DNA from: an uncultured Lachnospiraceae bacterium | Lineage (GTDB): Bacteria > Bacillota > Clostridia > Lachnospirales > Lachnospiraceae | Direction of reading: 5' to 3' | Length of the DNA stretch: 13,935 nt | NCBI GenBank assembly: GCA_910588405.1 | Contig: CAJUPT010000075.1 | Location: 1-13,935 of the forward strand | Shown here: positions 1 to 4,981 of the stretch, piece by piece | Position numbering within the stretch: the stretch's first letter is position 1 | Layout of the letters: each line of letters starts with the position of its first letter | Notes under the pieces: generated by a model | What the model was told of the DNA's origin: nothing | Database searches by the model: none | The model's input: the letters and a program-made list of their open reading frames with translations, nothing else | Program-made: the position numbers and the translations under genes

Positions 1-1
1 C

Positions 2-109
2 CTGGCATCGGTCGGTCTGCATCAAACCTTTACTCGGACGATTGAGGGATTAAGCGCGTCGCATAATGTAGATAAACCAGATTCTGTTGACAAAAAATCG
101 GAGGAATAA
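2..109 (+). CDS. 3' end of an unidentified upstream gene (partial)
   Basis: The frame is open from the window edge to a TAA at 107-109 and encodes about 35 residues ending VDKKSEE. The tail is hydrophilic and charged. It ends 3 nt before the ATG of the next gene, and the next gene's ribosome binding site (GGAGGA, 100-105) lies within its last codons, as in a tightly packed phage late operon. Because it precedes the lysis genes, a tail or tail-fibre-associated protein is a reasonable guess, but too little is visible to name a family. The start lies outside the window. Confidence 0.45.
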   Translation: MASVGLHQTFTRTIEGLSASHNVDKPDSVDKKSEE

Positions 110-112
110 AAT

Positions 113-499
113 ATGACTATAAACGAGCTGTTCGTTTGGATAAGCACCGTTTTTGGAGCTATCGGTGCAATAATTGTCGTATATGAAAAAACAGTACATC
201 GTACAGTTAAAGATATTAACGATAAGATTGCGAATAACACCGAGAGAGTTAATAAGCTGAGCGAAAAGCACGACAAAGAAGTTGAAGCGATGCGTGATGA
301 AATCAAGCATAATCACGAAAAGCTTCTTAATGATCATTCATCTTTCTTGAAACAACAAGAAATGAATGGAATCATAATGCGATCGTTGAGTGCTGTTACT
401 CACCATCTCGTTGACGGAAACCATCAAAAACAGCTTGAAGATAGTGCTGTTGAAATTGATGATTTTCTGTTCGAAAAAGCAAAAACAATAAAGGAGTGA
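113..499 (+). CDS. Small one-TM coiled-coil phage protein, putative holin-like
   Basis: 128 residues. Residues about 5-24 (LFVWISTVFGAIGAIIVVYE) form one hydrophobic membrane segment. The rest is highly charged and probably a long coiled coil (about 30-80: NDKIANNTERVNKLSEKHDK and on). The C-terminal ~45 residues are acidic and soluble. An N-terminal anchor with a cytoplasmic coil resembles XhlA/haemolysin-like accessory holin proteins, and the position 4 nt upstream of an endolysin gene is where holins sit in Firmicute prophages. One TM is few for a pore-forming holin, so it may be a holin partner or regulator. The start is supported by GGAGGA at 100-105 with 7-nt spacing. The holin role is inferred from position and topology, not from a diagnostic motif. 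Confidence 0.6.
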   Translation: MTINELFVWISTVFGAIGAIIVVYEKTVHRTVKDINDKIANNTERVNKLSEKHDKEVEAMRDEIKHNHEKLLNDHSSFLKQQEMNGIIMRSLSAVTHHLVDGNHQKQLEDSAVEIDDFLFEKAKTIKE

Positions 500-503
500 T
501 AGG

Positions 504-2102
504 ATGCAACCTAATAAAACATACGTTGCGCCAGACGGCTATGAATATTTCATGTGTCCGATGACGACTTTTAAAATCACACAGACCGAAAACGTCGGAA
601 CCCATCTTGGGACGAAAGCGCTTGACTTTGCGAGTGAAACGCCAGGGAAGAGGGAAGATTACTACGCAGGAGCCACGGTGAAATGTATAAGAACGATTCC
701 GAGTTATGGCGAAGCGACATGGCAAACGGTTAGGGAAGTACATTGTCCAAATGGGTATTTTGGAATTGTCACTTTCGAAACAGTTCACGATAATTCTTTT
801 AATGCTTATCCGGGCATGGTGATTAAGCAAGGGCAACAGCTTGGTAACATGGGCGATGCCGGGCAAGCGTCGGGAGTCCATCTTCACATGGAGGGAACGC
901 AATCAGCCAATTCAAATATGGGTTATAATCAGTACGGTATATATACATTTACCGCACCTGAAACATATCTTGATGATCTATTCTATGTCGACGACACGAA
1001 CATCATTACGCCTATGGCCGGTAACTGGCGGAAGACAGGAAACATTACGTCATCTGGATCGACCGATGACTGGAAAAAAAGTTTGATCCAGGAAGACGGC
1101 AAAGCGACGTTTACAGTTGATGATGTCCGGGAAAGAAAAGGCGGCCCAAAAGGTGAAGTTGTGCGGACGTTTAAGACCGGTGACAGTGTCATTTACCAAT
1201 ATAAATATATAGGGAATGGCCATCGCTATGTCGTACGCAAACAAGGAAACGATTATTTCTTTATTGCTGTATCTGGTTCGGAAGAGTATGGAAAGGACAA
1301 ATGGGCCGACTGTGGGCCAGTCGAGGCAGTTAAACCGTCCGAGCCTGAAAAACCAGCCGATCCAAAGCCGGAAGAACCAAAATTGGATAAAAACGTCAAA
1401 GCGTGGGGCTGTGATATTTCCGAACATAACCCAAACTTTGATGTAAAAGGACAGGGATTTGTCATCATTCGGGCCACTTTCGGGACGAATATGGACAAAC
1501 TTTTTGCTGAAAATGTCAAAAAGTGTCAAGAAGCAGGAGTTCCTTTCGGCGTGTATTGCTATTCTTACGCACTGGACAATGAGCAAGCGCTCGAGGAAGC
1601 GCAGTATATCCTTGAGACTATCAAAGACATTGATGTGCCTCTGGGAGTCTGGTACGACATGGAGGACGCTGACAAGTACAAAGAAAACCGCGGGGCGCTG
1701 ACAAAAGAGAATTGCACGAAGTTCTGCGAGATATTCTGTGACTATGTCAAATCCAAAGGATACTACACGGGAATTTATAGTTCTACATGGTGGTTCGCAA
1801 ATCTCGTTCTCTGCGGCGATAAATACCCGAAATGGAACGCCGACTGGGGCAGCAACGACGGTACGCTCCAAAAGGATTTCTCCGGAAAATGCGTTCTATA
1901 CCAGTACACCGCGATTCCATACGATAAAAACGTATGCTACGTGGATTTCTCGGAAATGGCTTCGCATCCGGTTAAAGAGCCGGAGCAGCCAAAACCGGAG
2001 ATTCCACAATTCCCGAATCAGGAAACTGTGGACAAGCTCATTGACGAGCAGACGAAATTTTACAAAAACTGGAATCAGTTATTTGATAAAATGTTTGGAT
2101 AA
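504..2102 (+). CDS. Two-domain phage endolysin: M23-like peptidase + GH25 lysozyme
   Basis: 532 residues, predicted to cut peptidoglycan at two bond types. Residues ~25-160 look like a LytM/M23 metallopeptidase: H34 and D41 in GTHLGTKALDF, and the HxH motif at H126-L-H128, match the zinc-ligand pattern. Residues ~180-275 are beta-rich and SH3-like (wall binding). A Pro/Glu/Lys linker (~277-298) leads to a GH25 N-acetylmuramidase domain (~300-480) with D304 in GCDISEH and the DxE pair D385/E387 in VWYDMED. A second PEQPKPEIP linker and a ~35-residue charged tail end the protein. There is no signal peptide, so release would need the holin. AAGGAG at 491-496 supports the ATG. It ends just before a strong terminator, as the last gene of the phage late operon. 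Domain calls come from motifs. The GH25 half is certain; the peptidase half is very likely but divergent. Confidence 0.88.
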   Translation: MQPNKTYVAPDGYEYFMCPMTTFKITQTENVGTHLGTKALDFASETPGKREDYYAGATVKCIRTIPSYGEATWQTVREVHCPNGYFGIVTFETVHDNSFNAYPGMVIKQGQQLGNMGDAGQASGVHLHMEGTQSANSNMGYNQYGIYTFTAPETYLDDLFYVDDTNIITPMAGNWRKTGNITSSGSTDDWKKSLIQEDGKATFTVDDVRERKGGPKGEVVRTFKTGDSVIYQYKYIGNGHRYVVRKQGNDYFFIAVSGSEEYGKDKWADCGPVEAVKPSEPEKPADPKPEEPKLDKNVKAWGCDISEHNPNFDVKGQGFVIIRATFGTNMDKLFAENVKKCQEAGVPFGVYCYSYALDNEQALEEAQYILETIKDIDVPLGVWYDMEDADKYKENRGALTKENCTKFCEIFCDYVKSKGYYTGIYSSTWWFANLVLCGDKYPKWNADWGSNDGTLQKDFSGKCVLYQYTAIPYDKNVCYVDFSEMASHPVKEPEQPKPEIPQFPNQETVDKLIDEQTKFYKNWNQLFDKMFG

Positions 2103-2105
2103 AAC

Positions 2106-2131
2106 AAAAGGAGTCGTTTTGACTCCTTTTT
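2106..2131 (+). terminator. Bidirectional intrinsic terminator between endolysin and integrase remnant
   Basis: A perfect 10-bp stem, AAAAGGAGTC (2106-2115) with GACTCCTTTT (2121-2130), and a 5-nt loop GTTTT. The T-run ends the plus-strand transcript just after the endolysin stop. The opposite strand also has a T-rich run after the stem, so it can serve the convergent integrase remnant, whose stop codon (2130-2132) lies in the T-run. Confidence 0.85.
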
Positions 2132-2296
2132 AATTGTCACTATTCATAAAATCAATGATTCCTTGATCTCCGGCCTTAAACCAGTGCGCATATACGTTGT
2201 GAAGCGTTTCTACGGTGTCCCCAAGGCGTTTGGCGATGTCGAAGTCTGTGAAACCGGCGCTCATATTATTTATGAGGTATGATGCATGAGAATGCC
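2130..2296 (-). pseudogene. 3' remnant of a phage tyrosine recombinase (integrase), truncated
   Basis: Read on the minus strand, this encodes about 55 residues: HSHASYLINNMSAGFTDF, then DIAKRLGDTVETLHNVYAHW, then a 15-residue tail to TAA. This is the C-terminal end of a phage integrase catalytic domain, equivalent to the (HxxR)HTHASLL...KRLGH...TYAHL region. The catalytic tyrosine is encoded at 2190-2192 (NVYAHW). The position usually filled by the third His is Asp here (LGD). The residue before HSHAS should be the HxxR arginine, but the codon at 2295-2297 reads Gly, and upstream the frame loses similarity and meets a stop at 2361-2363. The N-terminal ~85% is therefore missing. The break coincides with the start of ICE sequence, so insertion of the ICE, or a deletion at its edge, cut the gene. 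It cannot be active as it stands. Confidence 0.8.
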
Positions 2297-2306
2297 CATA
2301 CAGTAT

Positions 2307-2372
2307 AATAAAGACAAATCGGAGAACCCCTGTAAAATCAAGGGATTCCGCGATTTGTCTTTATTCTTTTTC
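2307..2372 (+). terminator. Large inverted repeat / terminator just inside the ICE left end
   Basis: A perfect 15-bp stem pairs 2307-2321 (AATAAAGACAAATCG) with 2351-2365 (CGATTTGTCTTTATT). The 29-nt interior pairs only imperfectly (ACCCCT against AGGGAT). T-rich sequence follows (TTCTTTTTCC, 2364-2373), so plus-strand transcripts entering from the prophage should stop here. The position within about 10 bp of the inferred element end also allows a role as an end-binding or insulating structure. Confidence 0.65.
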
Positions 2373-2469
2373 CGCTTATTTTTCATAAAAATCAGGCTCT
2401 GTAAAGTGGGCCGGAAAGGACAATGTTACATTAACGACAAAATTACGGCAACAGGAAATGGAGGTATGA
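2373..2469 (+). other. Leader region before symE-like gene
   Basis: About 100 bp without a gene. I see no convincing sigma-A promoter for the first ICE gene on the plus strand. The only clear signal is GGAGGT at 2460-2465. It overlaps an out-of-frame ATG (2466-2468) and lies 4 nt before the ATG at 2470. On the minus strand, TTGCCG and TAACAT boxes are 17 bp apart (read within 2422-2450) and form a weak candidate antisense promoter firing toward the inverted repeat. Confidence 0.3.
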
Positions 2470-2718
2470 ATGGAAAGCAGAAACTTGACTGTTTACAGCG
2501 GAACCACCGCTGCTTATAACGTGATACCAAAGATCATACTGCAAGGGAACTGGCTGGGAGAACTGGGATTTTCCATAGGAGACAAGGTGACAGTATCCTG
2601 CCAGCCGGACAGACTTATCATCGAGCGGATTGCAGGGGAACAGGAACAGCAGACACAGGAAACGAAACCGGCAGATAGCAGACGCCGGGGAAAGGCGGGT
2701 AAAAATGGCAGATATTAA
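2470..2718 (+). CDS. SymE-like AbrB-fold protein (SymE family type I toxin-like)
   Basis: 82 residues. The core (about 5-58) reads RNLTVYSGTTAAYNVIPKI, then LQGNWLGELGFSIGDKVTVS, then a C-terminal strand LIIERI. This matches the SymE/AbrB swapped-hairpin pattern of a conserved P-x-I-x-L-x-G-x-W-L segment followed by GF-x-x-GD-x-V-x-V. E. coli SymE is an SOS-induced RNA endonuclease repressed by antisense SymR. ICE-borne homologues at this position are annotated by similarity only, so toxicity is not established. The last ~25 residues are a polar basic tail. GGAGGT at 2460-2465 supports the ATG. The end overlaps the next gene by 14 nt, which suggests coupled translation. It is the first gene of the element, and a maintenance or regulatory DNA-binding role with the par genes is an alternative to a toxin role. 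Confidence 0.72.
   Translation: MESRNLTVYSGTTAAYNVIPKIILQGNWLGELGFSIGDKVTVSCQPDRLIIERIAGEQEQQTQETKPADSRRRGKAGKNGRY
2492..2520 (+). promoter_or_regulatory. Candidate sigma-A promoter inside symE, with dyad in the spacer
   Basis: TTTACA (2492-2497) and TATAAC (2515-2520) are separated by exactly 17 bp and each matches the consensus at 5 of 6 positions. The spacer holds a dyad, CAGCGG (2496-2501) / CCGCTG (2507-2512), that could be an operator. It would transcribe the rest of symE, the DUF5348 gene and parAB. It is based on sequence match only and could be chance, since the stretch is also coding. Confidence 0.35.
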
Positions 2719-3151
2719 CAAAGTCTTCGCGGAAGCGCAGAAACTGAACTGGAATATTGAGAGCCTTTTAAGGTTATCATCTTTTGAAACATATGGGGAT
2801 CTGAGCGGCCTCCATATTGATTATGAGGACGGCGAGCAGCTTTTCCTCATTGAAGAACTCCGGGAAATCATGGAAAAACTTTCTACCGTAAATCATAGGC
2901 TGAAATACCTCTCCCGCCCTGTTAAGGAGACAAGCCGCTTACATAAAAACAGCAGCGGCAGATACGAAACCTCCCACGGGCACTACTACACAAGCGGATC
3001 GGGGATCGAAGCTCTGGTGCCGGAAGGATGGCCGGAAGTGATGTGCTGGGTTTGGACACGGGTGGAGCATGACGGGACGGACTATTATCTGGTAGGCCAT
3101 AACGATGTGTGTATGGATGGACTTACCGTCCGTGTAAGAGAGGGGGTGTAA
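2705..3151 (+). CDS. DUF5348-like ICE protein
   Basis: 148 residues from MADINKVFAEAQKLNWNIES. An upstream in-frame ATG at 2630 exists but lies deep inside symE without a ribosome binding site, so I chose 2705. The N-terminal half is helical and acidic (IEELREIMEKLSTVNHRLKY). The C-terminal half (about 75-148) is a small beta-rich module with GRYETSHGHYYTSGSGIEAL, EGWPEVMCWVWTRVEHDGTD and YYLVGHNDVCMDGLTVRVRE, resembling the DUF5348 domain common beside parA in these elements. The function is unknown. It overlaps symE by 14 nt and ends 2 nt before parA, so it belongs to the maintenance operon. The family assignment is from memory of the pattern and is moderately sure. Confidence 0.68.
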   Translation: MADINKVFAEAQKLNWNIESLLRLSSFETYGDLSGLHIDYEDGEQLFLIEELREIMEKLSTVNHRLKYLSRPVKETSRLHKNSSGRYETSHGHYYTSGSGIEALVPEGWPEVMCWVWTRVEHDGTDYYLVGHNDVCMDGLTVRVREGV

Positions 3152-3153
3152 CC

Positions 3154-3936
3154 ATGGGAGCTACAATCTACTGCCTGTGTAATCAGAAAGGCGGATGCTC
3201 GAAGACCATGAGTTCCGTAAGTCTTGGCGTCGGACTGGCCCGTGAGGGAAAAAAAGTCCTTCTGGTAGACGTGGATGCACAGGGTTCCATGACGGCAAGC
3301 CTTGGCTATCAGCATCCTGACCAGATGGAGGTCACTCTGGCTACAGTGCTGGGCGCGGTTATCACGGATTCTCCCCTGCCGGAAGGCGGGGGAATCCTCC
3401 ACCATGAGGAAGGTGTTGACCTTCTCCCCGCAAACATTGAGCTTTCGGGGCTTGAAGTTACGCTGGTGAACACCATGAGCCGGGAGACGATCCTGCGCCA
3501 GTACCTTCAGACAGTCCGTGGCGCATACGATGTGATTATCCTGGACTGCACCCCGTCGCTCGGTATGCTGACGATCAATGCACTTGCGGCGGCAGACGAA
3601 ATAATCATACCGGTGCAGGCCCAATTCCTCTCGATTAAAGGACTTGAACAGCTGATCCGGACAATATCGAAAGTAAAGCGGCAGATCAATCCGGGGCTGT
3701 CCATCGCCGGGATACTGGTCACAATGGCAGATATGAGGACGAATTACGCAAGGGACATCGTGGAGATCCTGCACAAAACTTATGACGGGAAACTGCGGAT
3801 ATTCGAGAGCATTATCCCCCTGTCCGTCCGGGCGGCAGAGACCAGCGCGGAGGGAAAGAGCATCTACCTCCATGACCCGTCCGGCAAGGTTGCGGCGGCC
3901 TATGAGGCATTGACAAGGGAGCTGGTGGGCGTATGA
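3154..3936 (+). CDS. parA: ParA/Soj-type partition ATPase
   Basis: 260 residues, the normal length for a chromosomal/plasmid-type ParA. The deviant Walker A motif is NQKGGCSKT (K12 signature lysine, K17 P-loop lysine). Residues ~35-50 hold the switch motif VLLVDVDAQGS, and YDVIILDCTPSLG is the Walker B region. The usual P-loop is KGGVGKTTT; here Cys and Ser replace Val and Gly and MSS follows KT, which is unusual, though both lysines remain. I chose the ATG at 3154 because the protein then begins directly with the strand leading into the P-loop; a longer in-frame start at 3109 would add 15 residues inside the previous gene. It overlaps parB by 4 nt (ATGA). It is predicted to position or segregate the excised circular ICE with ParB. 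Confidence 0.93.
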   Translation: MGATIYCLCNQKGGCSKTMSSVSLGVGLAREGKKVLLVDVDAQGSMTASLGYQHPDQMEVTLATVLGAVITDSPLPEGGGILHHEEGVDLLPANIELSGLEVTLVNTMSRETILRQYLQTVRGAYDVIILDCTPSLGMLTINALAAADEIIIPVQAQFLSIKGLEQLIRTISKVKRQINPGLSIAGILVTMADMRTNYARDIVEILHKTYDGKLRIFESIIPLSVRAAETSAEGKSIYLHDPSGKVAAAYEALTRELVGV

Positions 3937-4844
3937 AAAACAGTGCGAAAAACATCGAAATGACTTCTTTTGACGACCTGTTCGGTGCGCCGCCACCGGC
4001 AGGAAGCGGGAATATACAGGAAATTGCGCTGGGCGACCTGTTCCCCTTCAAAAACCACCCGTTCAAGGTACTGGACGATCAGACCATGGAGGATATGGTG
4101 GAAAGCGTCCGGGAGCATGGCGTCCTTGTTCCGGGGATCGCCCGCCCCCGCACGGAGGGCGGCTATGAACTGATAGCCGGGCACAGGCGCAGACACGCCT
4201 CCGAACTGGCAGGAAAGACTGCCATGCCGGTGATTATCCGGGAACTGGACGATGACGAAGCCATCCTTTTCATGGTGGACAGCAACATCCAGCGGGAGAA
4301 CCTGCTTCCCAGTGAAAAGGCGTGGGCCTATAAAATGAAGCTGGACGCGATCCGGCGCAGAGCCGGAAGACCCGGAAAAGGAAATTCTGGACAAGTTGGC
4401 CAGAATTTAAAAGGGAAGGCATCGGTGGAGATCGTGGCGGAAAACGCGGGAGAAAGCTACAAGCAGGTGCAGCGGTTTATCCGCCTGACGGAACTCTACC
4501 CCAGGCTCCTCCAAATGGTGGACGATAAGAAAGTGCCGTTTAATCCCGCCGTGGAGCTGTCCTACCTTACGCTGGCGGAACAGGAAACGCTTCTCGGAGT
4601 AATGGAGGAACTGTCCGCTGTCCCTTCGCTGGAACAGGCAAAACGCCTGAAAAAGTACAGCCAGGAGGGGAAGCTGGGCGTGGACGTGATGGACGCGATA
4701 CTGACAGAAGAACGTCCGGTTCCCGTCCAGGTGACACTGAAAAATGACAGGTTAAAGAAGTATTTCCCAAAAAACTACACCCCGAAACAGATGGAAGACG
4801 TGATCTTCTCCCTTCTGGAAACGTGGAAAACAGAACATGAGTAA
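3933..4844 (+). CDS. parB: ParB/Spo0J-type partition protein
   Basis: 303 residues. The ParB N-terminal CTPase domain (about 27-120) shows the FPFKNHPFKVLDD start, GYELIAGHRRRHASELAG (box with the Arg-rich CTP-binding motif) and DSNIQRENLLPSEKAWAYKM. A KorB-like helix-turn-helix domain follows (~155-220: VEIVAENAGESYKQVQRFIR). The C-terminal part is charged, for dimerisation. Between the two (about 148-162) lies GKGNSGQVGQNLKG, encoded by a long palindrome described separately. Translation is coupled to parA through the ATGA overlap. It would load onto a parS-like centromere, but I found no match to the Bacillus parS sequence in the window. Two terminators follow immediately, so it is the last gene of the symE-par operon. 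Confidence 0.92.
   Translation: MKNSAKNIEMTSFDDLFGAPPPAGSGNIQEIALGDLFPFKNHPFKVLDDQTMEDMVESVREHGVLVPGIARPRTEGGYELIAGHRRRHASELAGKTAMPVIIRELDDDEAILFMVDSNIQRENLLPSEKAWAYKMKLDAIRRRAGRPGKGNSGQVGQNLKGKASVEIVAENAGESYKQVQRFIRLTELYPRLLQMVDDKKVPFNPAVELSYLTLAEQETLLGVMEELSAVPSLEQAKRLKKYSQEGKLGVDVMDAILTEERPVPVQVTLKNDRLKKYFPKNYTPKQMEDVIFSLLETWKTEHE
4382..4408. repeat. 27-bp near-perfect palindrome inside parB
   Basis: Arms AAATTCTGG (4382-4390) and CCAGAATTT (4400-4408) are perfect inverted repeats. The centre ACAAGTTGG continues the symmetry around G4395 (CAA/TTG) with one mismatch at 4391/4399, so 12 of 13 position pairs are complementary. It encodes NSGQVGQN between the two ParB domains. Possible roles are an operator, a centromere-like site or an mRNA hairpin. 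Confidence 0.8.
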
Positions 4845-4852
4845 GGCCGCAT

Positions 4853-4894
4853 AAGCCGCCCGGTGACTGATTTTTGTTACCGGGCGGCTTTTTT
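4853..4894 (+). terminator. Intrinsic terminator 1 after parB
   Basis: The stem is AAGCCGCCCGGT (4853-4864) with ACCGGGCGGCTT (4879-4890), 12 bp and mostly GC, extended by two weaker pairs to a 10-nt loop. A six-T run follows (4889-4894). It ends the symE-par transcript 8 nt after the parB stop. Confidence 0.92.
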
Positions 4895-4910
4895 GCGTTC
4901 ACGATATATC

Positions 4911-4949
4911 AGCCCCGGCAGACTTTTTACATCTGCCGGGGCTTTTTTT
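4911..4949 (+). terminator. Intrinsic terminator 2 (tandem) before repA
   Basis: A perfect 12-bp stem, AGCCCCGGCAGA (4911-4922) with TCTGCCGGGGCT (4932-4943), has a 9-nt loop and a seven-T run. With the preceding hairpin it makes a double barrier between the par operon and repA. The repA ribosome binding site is only 16 nt farther on. Confidence 0.92.
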
Positions 4950-4981
4950 GTCTGAAAAACTAAAAAAGGAGGCGGACAGAT

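Noticed and set aside
1050..1871. 273-codon minus-strand ORF opposite the endolysin
   Set aside because: It lies entirely against the linker and GH25 coding region and has no start signal or family pattern.
2286..2519. 77-codon plus-strand ORF starting in the integrase remnant
   Set aside because: It spans the element junction and the large inverted repeat, has no ribosome binding site and overlaps symE out of frame.
2630..2704. N-terminal 25-residue extension of the DUF5348-like gene
   Set aside because: The earlier ATG has no ribosome binding site and the added residues are just the second frame of the symE tail; the ATG at 2705 is preferred.
3085..3996. 303-codon minus-strand ORF opposite parA
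   Set aside because: It is the antisense shadow of parA: low-complexity His/Arg/Cys-rich translation, no ribosome binding site, and the opposite strand has an unmistakable ParA.
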